From: Pseudanabaena galeata CCNP1313
GTDB taxonomy: Bacteria > Cyanobacteriota > Cyanobacteriia > Pseudanabaenales > Pseudanabaenaceae
Reading direction: 5' to 3'
Assembly: GCF_029910235.1 (NCBI RefSeq)
Contig: NZ_CP112874.1
Location: 2,914,001 to 2,978,000 of the forward strand
Length of the DNA stretch: 64,000 nucleotides
The notes under the pieces are model-generated. The model saw nothing but the letters and a program-made list of their open reading frames with translations, did not search any database and was not told the DNA's origin. The position numbers and the translations under genes are program-made. Numbering within the stretch: the stretch's first letter is position 1; each line of letters begins with the position of its first letter. This document shows, in pieces, positions 9,098-17,158 of this stretch.

Positions 9098-9148
9098 CAA
9101 GAAAAAACTTGAAAGCGTTGTTTTGCAATGCTTTCAAGTTTTTTCTTG
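9098..9148. terminator. long hairpin between convergent genes
   Basis: CAAGAAAAAACTTGAAAGC pairs with GCTTTCAAGTTTTTTCTTG around a 13-base loop. It lies between the epimerase (+) and the HTH-GrpE-like gene (-) and could end transcription from both sides. The rest of the gap up to 9236 is AT-rich and shows no gene. Confidence 0.5.
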
Positions 9149-9236
9149 TGGTTCGTTTTATCGGTAATTGTTGTAACTGCGATTTCACCATTTTTTTTGA
9201 AAATAATAGTGAGCCAGTATGTAAGGCTCTACAGCT

Positions 9237-9869
9237 TTAGTTTAGCGAAACCCTAGCCCTATATAACAATTTCTCCCCTTGCCGATAACCAATATATCGC
9301 ACGATCGCCATAGACCCTGTTTCAATCTCGGCACTTCCTTCCATTAATTGATGCTGTTGTGGATCATAGGGGACTTCTGCACCAACGGAACCGATCATAG
9401 TAATTCCCCACTTTTTTAAGAGCATATCAATAGGGCGCAACAATGGCAAAATATTTTTGGCTAGCATATTCGGATTACTTTGAGTCGCATAGACGGCTGA
9501 TGGCAATTGCAAAAGTAGAGACTCTAATTGATGAATGGTTTCTCGTTCAAATTGCGATCGCAATTCTTGCTTTTGATGCTCAAATTTTTGCTGCAAGCGT
9601 TGATATTCTTCGCGCAAAGCCGCGATCGCTGAAATTGAGACTTCTGAATTACTTGGCTCACTAATAAACTTAGCGATCAGTTCGTTGACTTCAATTTGCA
9701 ACACTTCTGCTAACTTCGCTAAATCCACATATCTCAATGTCGCTGCGTTACCCTTACGCAGCGTATCGATCGCCCGACGTGACATTCCTGTGCGATCGCT
9801 AAGTAATTGGAAGCTAGATATACCAACTAACTGCATGAGGTGACGTAATATTTCAGTGCGATCGCTCAT
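9237..9869 (-). CDS. HTH (XRE-like) protein with GrpE-like C-terminal domain
   Basis: 210 residues. Residues 1-65 resemble an XRE-type helix-turn-helix (SFQLLSDRTGMSRRAIDTLRKG). Residues about 78-125 are a predicted coiled coil (LREEYQRLQQKFEHQKQELR). The C-terminal part (KKWGITMIGSVGAEVPYDP, QLMEGSAEIETGSMAIVRYI, GEKLLYRARV) matches the pattern of the GrpE head, where xPFDPxxHEA and GYxxxxRVLRPAxV are typical. GrpE is the nucleotide-exchange factor of DnaK. The sequence thus suggests a GrpE-like module joined to a DNA-binding domain. Whether it acts on DnaK, as a regulator, or both is unknown. It appears monocistronic. Confidence 0.65.
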   Translation of the reverse strand: MSDRTEILRHLMQLVGISSFQLLSDRTGMSRRAIDTLRKGNAATLRYVDLAKLAEVLQIEVNELIAKFISEPSNSEVSISAIAALREEYQRLQQKFEHQKQELRSQFERETIHQLESLLLQLPSAVYATQSNPNMLAKNILPLLRPIDMLLKKWGITMIGSVGAEVPYDPQQHQLMEGSAEIETGSMAIVRYIGYRQGEKLLYRARVSLN

Positions 9870-9900
9870 ATCCTGATTTAATAAACTAATAAAGAATCTA

Positions 9901-10000
9901 TGTAGATCACCATAATTAAAACCTAAAACCAGAAGCTGTCCCGCCCGCTTAGCAGGCGGGACAGCTTTCTAGGTTTTTAGTTTACTTATGCCTAACTACT
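9901..10000. repeat. palindromic element, family B copy 1
   Basis: Centre: AGAAGCTGTCCCGCCCGCTT/AGCAGGCGGGACAGCTTTCT (one mismatch). Outside it lie AATTAAAACCTAAAACC on the left and GGTTTTTAGTTTACTTATG on the right, ending in CTAACTACTTATT. A nearly identical direct copy is 195 bp downstream and a third, truncated one is at 53563. Confidence 0.75.
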
Positions 10001-10095
10001 TATTGTTTATGGGGTGGCAAAGCCTCCCCGTAATCTTTTAGCTAGATGAGAAGTTGAGTATTTGTCTCATCGCTCATCTATGCTGTCTATTGTAC

Positions 10096-10200
10096 TAAGT
10101 AGCTCACTATAATTAAAACCTAAAACCAGAAGCTGTCCCGCCCGCTAAGCGGGCGGGACAGCTTTCTAGGTTTTTAGTTTACTTATGCCTAGCTACTTAT
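10096..10200. repeat. palindromic element, family B copy 2
   Basis: Nearly the same sequence as the element at 9901, with a perfect core palindrome here (CCCGCCCGCTAAGCGGGCGGG). Ends are AGTAGCTCACTATAATT and, inverted, CCTAGCTACTTAT. Together the two copies take up most of the gap before the next gene and may reflect a local duplication. Confidence 0.75.
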
Positions 10201-10237
10201 CATCATTTTCTTGCCCCTTTGAATAACTATCTGTTCT

Positions 10238-10894
10238 ATGGCTAATAAACTTGGATTTTGGTTGATTTGGATTTTATTTGGGGTTTATGCATTCTTCTTT
10301 GCACCACCCGATCGCCCTGACACATTGACGTTAATCCAAAAGCTGATCGCAGGTGACTGGCAAAGTACAAATGCTTATATTGTGGCTCTATTTAATTTGA
10401 TGGGCGTTTTCCCCTGCATTTATGCTTGTATGTTAGCTAGTGATGGACAGGGGCAGAAAATACCAACTTGGTTATTTTCGTTGCTCTCATTTTTAGTAGG
10501 AGCCTTTGCCCTGTTGCCCTACTTTGCACTGCGTGAGCCAAATCCGACATTTATTGGCAAAAAAAATTGGAATGTCAAAATTTTAGATTCGCGTTTTGCA
10601 GGTATTGGGATTAGCGCGATCGCCCTTTATTTTTTAGCTTACGGATTCGCTAATGGTAATTGGGCTGATTTTATCCAGCAATGGCAAACCAGTCGATTTA
10701 TCCATGTGATGAGTTTAGATTTTTGCATGTTGTCGCTGATGTTCCCTTGGTTGCTTAGTGATGACATGGAAAGACGCGGCATGACTGATGATCGCTTTTT
10801 TTCATTTATTGCACTTATCCCTCTTATAGGCGCATTAATTTATCTATGTTTGCGATCGCCTTTAATTGAAAATGAGCAAGAGTTAACAGCTTAA
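10238..10894 (+). CDS. conserved multi-pass membrane protein of unknown function
   Basis: 218 residues with about five to six predicted membrane segments: LGFWLIWILFGVYAFFF (5-21), YIVALFNLMGVFPCIYACML (48-67), LFSLLSFLVGAFALLPYFAL (79-98), FAGIGISAIALYFLAYGF (around 125), a segment near 160-175 and FFSFIALIPLIGALIYLCL (188-206). I recognise no catalytic motif and cannot name the family with confidence. The ATG at 10238 is the first in frame. Convergent with the kinase-like gene downstream, from which it is separated by a bidirectional terminator. Confidence 0.75.
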   Translation: MANKLGFWLIWILFGVYAFFFAPPDRPDTLTLIQKLIAGDWQSTNAYIVALFNLMGVFPCIYACMLASDGQGQKIPTWLFSLLSFLVGAFALLPYFALREPNPTFIGKKNWNVKILDSRFAGIGISAIALYFLAYGFANGNWADFIQQWQTSRFIHVMSLDFCMLSLMFPWLLSDDMERRGMTDDRFFSFIALIPLIGALIYLCLRSPLIENEQELTA

Positions 10895-10903
10895 AACACC
10901 AAT

Positions 10904-10927
10904 AAAAAGGCAATTCATGCCTTTTTT
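10904..10927. terminator. bidirectional intrinsic terminator
   Basis: AAAAAGGCAATTCATGCCTT followed by TTTT: a short stem with an A-run on one side and a T-run on the other. It sits between two convergent genes and its right edge reaches the stop codon of the fructosamine-kinase-like gene. Confidence 0.7.
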
Positions 10928-11783
10928 ACTGGCAAATATTTTCAATCATGCGATTTGCTTGAGAGCCATAGCCGCCGCCAAAGAGATTGAAATGATTGAG
11001 AATGTGATAGAGATTATAAAGAGTCTTGCGCTGTTGATAGCCTGAATCCAATGGATAAGCTACTTGATAGGCTCGATAAAACTGCGATGGGAAGCCTCCA
11101 AATAACTCAGTCATCGCCAAATCAACTTCGCGATCGCCAAAATACAAAGCAGGATCAAAAATCACAGGTTCCCCATCGACGAAGGCCGCATTGCCACCCC
11201 AGAGATCACCATGCACCATTGAAGGCTGGGGTTGGTAATCCTCAAAAAATCGCGACAGAGCCTTATAAACTTTTTCTTCGGGAATATTACTGCGCCAACC
11301 TTTGCGTTTAGCCAAATTAAACTGGAAGGCAAGCCGATATTCAATCCAAAAATCGAGCCAACTATGAGTCCAGTTATTAATCTGCGGCGTTGCTCCAATC
11401 ACATTGTCACGCTCCCAGCCAAATCCGCGATCGCTAGTTACTCGATGCATTGCCGCCAGATTTTGACCCATTGCTTCCCAATCTTGACGATCGCCTAAGT
11501 CAAGATTTTCCATTACTAAGTAAGCCACATCATTAGCAATCCCCCAACAAATTGGCCGTGGCACGCGAATTGTGTGGGTAGCATACATTTGCTTGAGGGC
11601 GATCGCTTCAGCAGCAAACATATCTAAATAGTTAGCGGTATTAGACTTTACAAAAAATTGGCGCTGACCATCGGATATTCGATTGGCTTGATTGATGCAG
11701 CCACCAGACTGAGCTTGACGGCGATCGCTGGTAAAGCGCTCTCCCGTTGCTTGCGAAATGGCGATCTCAATTTCATCCCACAT
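10926..11783 (-). CDS. fructosamine kinase / ketosamine-3-kinase family protein
   Basis: 285 residues with an aminoglycoside-phosphotransferase-like fold. Motifs seen: FVKSNTANYLDMFAAEAIAL (ATP-site lysine region), YLVMENLDLG (hinge), MVHGDLWGGNAAF (catalytic HGDLxxxN) and VIFDPALYFGDREVDLAM (metal-binding Asp). The family phosphorylates protein-bound or free ketoamines and helps reverse glycation; small cyanobacterial members are usually given this name. A GTG twelve bases upstream (11795) is an alternative start; the ATG at 11783 (MWDEIEIAIS) is preferred. Confidence 0.87.
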   Translation of the reverse strand: MWDEIEIAISQATGERFTSDRRQAQSGGCINQANRISDGQRQFFVKSNTANYLDMFAAEAIALKQMYATHTIRVPRPICWGIANDVAYLVMENLDLGDRQDWEAMGQNLAAMHRVTSDRGFGWERDNVIGATPQINNWTHSWLDFWIEYRLAFQFNLAKRKGWRSNIPEEKVYKALSRFFEDYQPQPSMVHGDLWGGNAAFVDGEPVIFDPALYFGDREVDLAMTELFGGFPSQFYRAYQVAYPLDSGYQQRKTLYNLYHILNHFNLFGGGYGSQANRMIENICQ

Positions 11784-11912
11784 AATTTTGTCCACAGTTC
11801 GGTAGAGTTTGAGAGATCATTCTCAATAAAACGTAACCCTAAAATCTAGAGACGGTTCGTATACTGAGAACTAACACTATTAATTGATTACAGTAAATTT
11901 CGATAAACCTAA

Positions 11913-11961
11913 ATCCAAATTTTTTAGAAGAGCGACGCAAAGCGTCGCTCTTCTAAAAAAT
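11913..11961. repeat. AT/GC palindrome between divergent genes
   Basis: AAATTTTTTAGAAGAGCGAC then GCAAAGC then GTCGCTCTTCTAAAAAATTT. It lies between the divergently transcribed kinase-like gene and the small membrane protein, so it cannot be a simple terminator for either. Confidence 0.6.
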
Positions 11962-12007
11962 TTAGTATTGTAGTACAGCCTTAAAAATTATCCTAAGTTG
12001 GTGAAAT

Positions 12008-12313
12008 ATGATGAATGACATTGGTAAATACCGCTTTGTTTGTACCCTCACCCTCAGTGATATTTTGGGTCAGGTAATTGTCTGGTTAGGCGTGATTTTT
12101 GCGGCTTTAGCATCAGCGCTTTCGCTAATGAGTAAGCCCATTTATTCCTTTGGTGCAGTGGGTTTGATCGTGGTAACTTCTCTCCCTTTTTTACTCTTCA
12201 CCTTCGTTACGACATTATTTAATCACATTGATATTGTGCCTCTAACAGAAGAGGAAATCAAACAAAATAATTCCAAAATATCAGGTGTCCGCAAAACTGC
12301 GATCAAAGCTTAA
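12008..12313 (+). CDS. small conserved membrane protein (101 aa)
   Basis: Two predicted membrane segments: IVWLGVIFAALASALSLMS (about 24-42) and FGAVGLIVVTSLPFLLFTFVTTL (about 48-70). They are followed by a short charged tail. It looks like a cyanobacterial conserved hypothetical protein; I do not know its function. Two adjacent ATG codons (12008 and 12011) could start it. Confidence 0.7.
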   Translation: MMNDIGKYRFVCTLTLSDILGQVIVWLGVIFAALASALSLMSKPIYSFGAVGLIVVTSLPFLLFTFVTTLFNHIDIVPLTEEEIKQNNSKISGVRKTAIKA

Positions 12314-12329
12314 GTTAAGTGCAATTCAC

Positions 12330-12370
12330 TACAAAGAAGAGTGGGCGCAAAGCGCCCACTCTTCTTTGTA
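12330..12370 (+). terminator. hairpin after the small membrane protein
   Basis: TACAAAGAAGAGTGGGCGC, loop AAA, and the exact complement, 16 bp after the stop codon. It is followed at once by two further palindromes (12383-12433 and 12430-12470). Confidence 0.55.
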
Positions 12371-12382
12371 ATTGTCATTATA

Positions 12383-12470
12383 AAAATCATTGTTTGAAAG
12401 CCCGCCGTTGGCGGGCTTTCAAACAATGATTTTGGTATTTCCAGCGCCGAAGGCGCTGGAAATACCAAAA
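12383..12470. repeat. two abutting palindromes
   Basis: The first is AAAATCATTGTTTGAAAGCC with its complement around GCCGTTGGC. The second, sharing the TTTT at the junction, is TTTTGGTATTTCCAGCGCC with its complement around GAA. The right flank AAAATCGGTTTCATAATGAG plus AATTGCTGA recurs at 15573-15604 next to another palindrome, so these are probably parts of one mobile family with exchangeable stems. Confidence 0.6.
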
Positions 12471-12576
12471 TCGGTTTCATAATGAGAATTGCTGACTCTT
12501 CCTGCTTACTGTAGACATTATGAGCATTGTTTGCTAAACCATTAGCTAAGAATTTAGAAATGAGGTTTTAACTACT

Positions 12577-12924
12577 ATGCGTCAGCTTAATTTTATAGTC
12601 TTTTTTATCGTTGCTCTTGCTTTAGTACTGTTTGCCTTAGAAAATACGTCACCAGCATCCATCCAAATCATCCCTCAGCTTAAAGTCGCTGCTCCGATCT
12701 CCGTCGAACTAATCTTGGCAATGGGCTTAGGTGCAGTTTTAGCTTGGATATTTAGCGTCTGGTCAGGTTTGCAAAAATCTATCGATATGCGGAATAAAAA
12801 TGTGCAGATTCAGAATTTGCAAGAAACTGTCCAGAATTTAAGCGTGGAGATTGAGGAGCGCAAGCGCTTAGTTTCCGCCTCAGCGATCGATGTTGAGATC
12901 GATGAAGATAAGTCTAAAAACTAA
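12577..12924 (+). CDS. LapA-domain (DUF1049) membrane protein
   Basis: 115 residues. Two membrane segments: FIVFFIVALALVLFALEN (about 5-22) and VELILAMGLGAVLAWIFSVW (about 45-64). The ALENTSPASIQIIP stretch between them is the LapA/DUF1049 signature. A coiled coil (NVQIQNLQETVQNLSVEIEE) follows, facing the cytoplasm. In E. coli the related LapA/LapB pair acts in lipopolysaccharide assembly control, but the cyanobacterial role is not established. It lies upstream of scpA on the same strand, separated by a terminator. Confidence 0.8.
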   Translation: MRQLNFIVFFIVALALVLFALENTSPASIQIIPQLKVAAPISVELILAMGLGAVLAWIFSVWSGLQKSIDMRNKNVQIQNLQETVQNLSVEIEERKRLVSASAIDVEIDEDKSKN

Positions 12925-12954
12925 AATAAAGGGCGCAGATGCGCCCTTTATTTT
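12923..12954 (+). terminator. intrinsic terminator after the LapA-domain gene
   Basis: AAAATAAAGGGCGCAGATGC followed by GCCCTTTATTTT. The GC stem with flanking A and T runs starts at the stop codon of the LapA-domain gene and ends its transcript before scpA. Confidence 0.75.
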
Positions 12955-13026
12955 ACTCAAATTAGATTTTCTGGCTATTTCATCGCAATCGGTGATATTT
13001 TTAAACATCCGCTTCTTGTAAGCTCC

Positions 13027-13854
13027 ATGACCCTATCGATCGCTGAATCAGTTACCAAAGATGCCATTGCCCTCCTCATTGATCTTGCAGAAAGAGGCGA
13101 GATTGATCCTTGGGATGTGCAGGTGATCGATGTAGTCGATCGCTTTTTGTCGCGGTTAATTGTTAGCGATCGCCGCGATTTATATGACTCAGGTCAAGCG
13201 ATGCTCTATGCATCGATGTTGGTCTTACTCAAAGCCAACTCATTATCGGATATGCAATCAGCCTATGATCAAGAAACTACTACCGATGATGATCAGGGTG
13301 AATTAGATGAAGAGATTGCCACCGACTCAATGCGCTTGCCCACGGATTTTGATAAACGGTTGCGCCGCTTGCCCGTGGCTTTGCCGCCAAAGGCGAGACG
13401 GATCACCCTAGAAGAGTTAATCGCGCAGATTGAGGCAATCTCTGAAATTGTTGATCGCAAAACTAGTAAACCCACCAAACGTCCTAGCCAAAGCAAAGTT
13501 GCTCGTAAAGCTGCTATGAAGGCGATCGCGCAGCTAGCTCACAAAGAAAATTTATCGGAGATGGTTGAGGAGATTGAGCGTTATTTTTTGCTGCATCCTG
13601 ATGAAGAGATTGAGATATCTGATCTAGCAGCAGTATTTAATGATCGGGTGGGTGTATTTTGGGGCTTATTGTTAATGTCTTCTCAATCCAAAGTTGAGTT
13701 ATTCCAATCAGAGTTTTATGGCAAAATCCAGATTGTGCCAACGGTCAAATCTCCAACGATCAAAGAATTGCCATTTCCAAATAGTTCAGCTAATTCCACA
13801 GTAGACTCTACTCAGTTACAATTGAAATTCGCTGAATTAAAAGAAGTTTCGTGA
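13027..13854 (+). CDS. scpA: segregation and condensation protein A
   Basis: 275 residues. The N-terminus IALLIDLAERGEIDPWDVQVIDVVDRFLSRL is the typical ScpA (kleisin) start. The C-terminal part has the winged-helix pattern LAAVFNDRVGVFWGLLLMSSQSKVEL. ScpA bridges SMC heads and works with ScpB in chromosome condensation. The middle contains an acidic and basic linker (DDDQGELDEE, RRITLEELIAQIEAI). The stop overlaps the GTG start of the next gene (GTGA), which suggests translational coupling. No scpB or smc is in the window. Confidence 0.88.
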   Translation: MTLSIAESVTKDAIALLIDLAERGEIDPWDVQVIDVVDRFLSRLIVSDRRDLYDSGQAMLYASMLVLLKANSLSDMQSAYDQETTTDDDQGELDEEIATDSMRLPTDFDKRLRRLPVALPPKARRITLEELIAQIEAISEIVDRKTSKPTKRPSQSKVARKAAMKAIAQLAHKENLSEMVEEIERYFLLHPDEEIEISDLAAVFNDRVGVFWGLLLMSSQSKVELFQSEFYGKIQIVPTVKSPTIKELPFPNSSANSTVDSTQLQLKFAELKEVS

Positions 13855-14348
13855 AACATCTAATTTTATCTGACTATCATCGTCCTCAAAACTTGGTTAA
13901 GAAGTTTTTTGTTGGACTAGTTGCGGGAGTAGGTGCAATCTCTCTCAGTCTAACTAGTCATGATTCTGTGTCATTAGCACAGGTCAATAAAACTATCTAT
14001 AAGCCAACGGCGATCACTAGTGGTGTAGACGTGAATGATATTCTTACTGATAAAGATATTCCGACTGGACAGAAAGGTTTTGCCCGAGACTATACGATTA
14101 ATGTTCAAAAAGATGAGCGTTTGGAAATAGCAGTAACTTCTGGAAGCTTTGATACGGTATTGAGTCTATTAGATAGTAAAGGAGAAGTTGTTGCCGAAAA
14201 TGACGATGCTGCGGGTGATAGTACTAATTCATTGATCTTTGTTAAAATACGTCAATCGGGAAATTACATTGTTAGAGTTTCGTCTTTTGGTGGTAGTAGT
14301 GGCGGTAAGTTTACACTGAGAGTCAATAGGCTCCAAATCATCAAATAG
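13851..14348 (+). CDS. secreted PPC-domain protein (165 aa)
   Basis: Starts with GTG overlapping the scpA stop. Residues 16-45 form a signal peptide (KKFFVGLVAGVGAISLSLTS, cleavage probably near SLAQ). The rest matches the bacterial pre-peptidase C-terminal (PPC) domain: YTINVQKDERLEIAVTSGSF, VLSLLDSKGEVVAENDD and SGNYIVRVSSFGG. PPC domains usually accompany secreted peptidases; here the domain stands alone, so it is probably an exported binding or structural protein. It is cotranscribed with scpA, though no functional link is evident. Confidence 0.8.
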   Translation: MKHLILSDYHRPQNLVKKFFVGLVAGVGAISLSLTSHDSVSLAQVNKTIYKPTAITSGVDVNDILTDKDIPTGQKGFARDYTINVQKDERLEIAVTSGSFDTVLSLLDSKGEVVAENDDAAGDSTNSLIFVKIRQSGNYIVRVSSFGGSSGGKFTLRVNRLQIIK

Positions 14349-14351
14349 TTG

Positions 14352-14378
14352 TAGTTGCGGTGCTTTGCACCGCAACTA
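14352..14378 (+). terminator. short hairpin between convergent genes
   Basis: TAGTTGCGGTGC, loop TTT, GCACCGCAACTA, placed between the PPC-domain gene and the convergent RNA ligase gene. Suitable as a terminator for either. Confidence 0.55.
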
Positions 14379-14388
14379 TCCTTGAGGT

Positions 14389-15444
14389 TTATGATGCTTC
14401 ATCATTATCCATAAAAGGTTTCTCATGGGCTGGCTTAATAGTTCTCCAAATGTAATCACTATAGTCTTTGCCATCTAGTAGAGAGAACAAAATCGTGTGA
14501 TTTTGGTAAGTTAAAATATGCTTTGCCATTTCTTTGCGATCGCTGCGATCTACTACTGCAATAATCCGCTCAAAGTCAGCCTTGGCAGCATCTTCAATTT
14601 GTTGATATTGAGCAATGAGGTTCGCCTTAGTTTCTTTGACCCAATTGTAAAACTCATCGGGAACTCGCTCTAAAATATCCTCAAAGGGAGTTTGATCGCG
14701 CAACATTTCCCAAATTACTTTGCTAGTAACTTGAGTCAGTACACGATGCAATTTCACATAGTCTGTAAACTTAAACTTCAGTCTTAACCCACTGGCAAAG
14801 CGAATTACGAAGCCTTCTTGATTTTGTTCATTGAGATTGGCGATCGCCTCTAGATCTTTTAAGCCATCATACTTTTTCGCAATTGGGAATCCCAAATGCT
14901 GAAACGACTCAATGTCATGTTCTTTTCCTGATTCAGTTTCAATTACTGCCAATAATACTAAACCTTCAAAGTCTCCATAATCGACAACTATGCGATTAGC
15001 AGGATAGATAATCTCAAATAGATAGGTTAGCGATCGATCTAATATTGGAATTGCGTTTGAGTACTGTGATATCAAGATTTGATTGGCTTTAATGGCTTGG
15101 TCAGAGTTAAAGCTACCTCTAGAAGCAATATAGGGCTGATCTTGATACCAATATAAAATCCCTAAAGAGCCATCTATCTTCTCGTATACATCAAAAGGTT
15201 CCGAGGGAATGGCTTCTTTATGTTCTTGCAGATTAAAGAATTTAGATAAAGGTCGAGCCGCGATCGCACCATCACGATTAAGGATCAAGCCTCGACATTG
15301 GATCGTTTCAGGAGTCCATAGGCGATCGTACTGCGCTTTGGCTGTGTAGTTATAGATAAATAGCTCACCACTGGAATGAGGACGTTTGGTGATATATCCT
15401 TCAGTAATTAGTTGATCGATTTTCTCCAAATTGATGGCACTCAT
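14389..15444 (-). CDS. T4 Rnl1-like RNA ligase
   Basis: 351 residues. The nucleotidyl-transfer motif I is EKIDGSLGIL with the adenylated lysine at K89. Nearby signatures of the T4 Rnl1 group are QCRGLILNRDG (50-59) and RPLSKFFNLQEHKEA (64-78). Motif IV-like EGFVIRF and motif V-like KFKFTDYVKLH follow. Enzymes of this group join RNA ends using ATP. In phage T4 the enzyme repairs tRNA cut by a host anticodon nuclease. No polynucleotide kinase/phosphatase gene is next to it here, so its substrate is unknown. It is convergent with the PPC gene and lies in a repeat-rich area. Confidence 0.82.
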   Translation of the reverse strand: MSAINLEKIDQLITEGYITKRPHSSGELFIYNYTAKAQYDRLWTPETIQCRGLILNRDGAIAARPLSKFFNLQEHKEAIPSEPFDVYEKIDGSLGILYWYQDQPYIASRGSFNSDQAIKANQILISQYSNAIPILDRSLTYLFEIIYPANRIVVDYGDFEGLVLLAVIETESGKEHDIESFQHLGFPIAKKYDGLKDLEAIANLNEQNQEGFVIRFASGLRLKFKFTDYVKLHRVLTQVTSKVIWEMLRDQTPFEDILERVPDEFYNWVKETKANLIAQYQQIEDAAKADFERIIAVVDRSDRKEMAKHILTYQNHTILFSLLDGKDYSDYIWRTIKPAHEKPFMDNDEAS

Positions 15445-15500
15445 TCTATAGTCCTTAATAATTTTAAATTACCGCAATCATACGATGGGGAGAATTGCTG

Positions 15501-15604
15501 CTTTTCAGCACCTGCGGTGCTGAAAACCTTAAAATCGGTTTTGATGAAAGTCAGCCGACGGCTGACTTTCATCAAAACCGATTTTTTACAATGAGAATTG
15601 CTGA
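15501..15604. repeat. two palindromes with shared mobile-family flanks
   Basis: The first (15501-15526) is TTTTCAGCACCTGCGGTGCTGAAAA. The second (15531-15585) is AAAATCGGTTTTGATGAAAG with TCAGCCGACGGCTGA at its centre and its complement. The right flank ACAATGAGAATTGCTGAG recurs near 12480. The AATCGGTTTT outer stem matches family E at 7318 and 63073. Confidence 0.65.
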
Positions 15605-15616
15605 GAGAAGAGAGAC

Positions 15617-15772
15617 AAAGCAGATAGAATTTCTGCAATAGCTGAAATTTGGGGCTGGCACGGGGGCGCAGCCCCTACAGAATAAATTATTCAGGTAGGG
15701 GCAATCCCGCCGTGGTTGCCCTTCTTGGCTAGTAGCAGGAGATTTGTCATCAGCGTTCCACGTAACATCAGT
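15617..15772. repeat. ~157-bp dispersed element, family G copy 1
   Basis: Shares long identical stretches with 42300-42457: GGGGCTGGCACGGGGGCGCA, GCCCCTACAGAA, ATTATTCAGGTAGGGGCAAT and CGTGGTTGCCCT, and ends CGTAACATCAGT. It fills the gap between the RNA ligase and the response regulator. No ORF spans it. The two copies have diverged at the edges more than in the middle. Confidence 0.75.
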
Positions 15773-15816
15773 ATATAATCAAAGCAATCCAACTAAATTT
15801 AGAGAAATTTAGAATT

Positions 15817-16473
15817 ATGACTGTGGCGACAGCATCGAAACCTTTGAAAGTCCTGATTGTTGAAGATGATCCACTGATCCAACTTGGACTAGAGCAATCA
15901 CTCTCTCAACAGCCAAATATTACTGTAATTGGCATTGCAGAAGATGGTTATATCGGTGTAAAAATGGCTCAAGAATTACATCCTGACATCATTGTGATGG
16001 ACATTGGAATGCCTAGACTAGATGGAATTTCAGCCACCCAGAAAATCAAGGCTGCCTCACCTAATGTTCATATTGTGATGCTTAGCTCCCATACCGATGA
16101 CACCGAAATTATCGCGGCGCTATCGAGTGGAGCCGATGCCTATTGTGTCAAAGGTACAACTACTGAGAGTCTTTTGGCAGCCTTTGCCGCCGCTAAAGAT
16201 GGGGCAACCTATCTCGATCCTCAAGTTGCTCGCAAAGTGATGGATCATCTCAAACCACCGACTCAACCAGAAAACACTTCGCATCTATCGCAACGGGAAT
16301 TAGAAGTGCTGAAATTAATTGTTGAAGGTAAGAGTAATCCTGAAATTGCGAAAACACTTTACCTTAGCCCCAACACGATTAAAACTCATGTGCGCGGAAT
16401 TATGAACAAGTTATCTGTTGACGATCGCGTCCAAGCCGCAGTTGTCGCTCTAAGATCAGGATTGGTAAATTAA
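15817..16473 (+). CDS. NarL/FixJ-type response regulator (REC + LuxR HTH)
   Basis: 218 residues. The receiver domain covers about 10-130, with acidic pocket E16-D17-D18, phosphoacceptor D62 (IVMDIGMPRLDG), the switch residue region MLSSHTD and lysine in YCVKGTT. The LuxR-type HTH covers about 150-212 (LSQRELEVLKLIVEGKSNPEIA, then TIKTHVRGIMNKL). It is a DNA-binding response regulator activated by a histidine kinase. No kinase gene is adjacent, so its partner is unknown. No clear Shine-Dalgarno sequence is seen in front of the ATG. Confidence 0.92.
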   Translation: MTVATASKPLKVLIVEDDPLIQLGLEQSLSQQPNITVIGIAEDGYIGVKMAQELHPDIIVMDIGMPRLDGISATQKIKAASPNVHIVMLSSHTDDTEIIAALSSGADAYCVKGTTTESLLAAFAAAKDGATYLDPQVARKVMDHLKPPTQPENTSHLSQRELEVLKLIVEGKSNPEIAKTLYLSPNTIKTHVRGIMNKLSVDDRVQAAVVALRSGLVN

Positions 16474-16581
16474 GGTAAAAACGCTGCTATGTGCCGTCCT
16501 TACTTTGTAGATCCTATAGCGATTGGTAATAAGGCTATATAATTAAGGCTGATCTACAGAGCAACAAAATAGAGTAAAACC

Positions 16582-17034
16582 GTGGCGCATACCTTTTTAG
16601 TGCAACCTGGGAAATGGACTCTCGAAGGTAATTGGGTAGAGCGAGACTCCATGCCAATTCAAGTCAAGGGTAGAACTTTAGTAGGTTGGTCAAGAGATAA
16701 TTTTTGGTTCACTATGGTCACTAAGTTAACTTTCCCCAATAGCGATCGCGATGAATTAACTATGGCTTATAAAGGAAGAATTGACTCAGATGAGCGTCGA
16801 TTTACCTTTGTTGTTGATGATAGCTCTCTGGGCAAAGTTGAAGGAGAGGGGATAATTGGACCAGAATCGATTATTCAACGTTATTGGGTCATGGGTGACA
16901 AAAAAATGCGAACGGGTTTTCAGACTCTTTACCGTCGAGATAATAATATTTATTCGTTAACTAGTGGGATTATTGCAGGTCAAAATCTCGAAAGCACAAT
17001 GGAAGCAGTATTGACACGTCACATGGATTCATAA
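16582..17034 (+). CDS. conserved hypothetical protein (150 aa)
   Basis: Starts with GTG (MAHTFLVQPGKWTLEGNW). No signal peptide or membrane segment. The composition and alternating pattern (KGRTLVGWSRDNFWFTMVTK, RRFTFVVDDSSLGKVEGEG) suggest an all-beta, lipocalin-like barrel, but this is only inference. It looks like a typical cyanobacterial conserved hypothetical. It may be cotranscribed with the response regulator 108 bp upstream. Confidence 0.7.
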   Translation: MAHTFLVQPGKWTLEGNWVERDSMPIQVKGRTLVGWSRDNFWFTMVTKLTFPNSDRDELTMAYKGRIDSDERRFTFVVDDSSLGKVEGEGIIGPESIIQRYWVMGDKKMRTGFQTLYRRDNNIYSLTSGIIAGQNLESTMEAVLTRHMDS

Positions 17035-17041
17035 AAATATT

Positions 17042-17140
17042 TATAGCTATAGCTAACTGTATCAGAACAAATCAAAACCCAAATAGTGTGAGGCGGCGCT
17101 TCGCGCCGCCTCACACTATTTGGGTTTAAAGTGTAGCAAC
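17042..17140. repeat. MITE-like palindromic element, family A copy 3
   Basis: The left end TATAGCTATAGCTAACTGTA matches the inverted right end of the copy at 39551. Inside is AAACCCAAATAGTGTGAGGC and its complement around GGCGCTTCGCGCC. The right end is degenerate or truncated. It is in the opposite orientation to the 39551 copy. Confidence 0.65.
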
Positions 17141-17158
17141 ACTTTTGGGAATTAAAAA

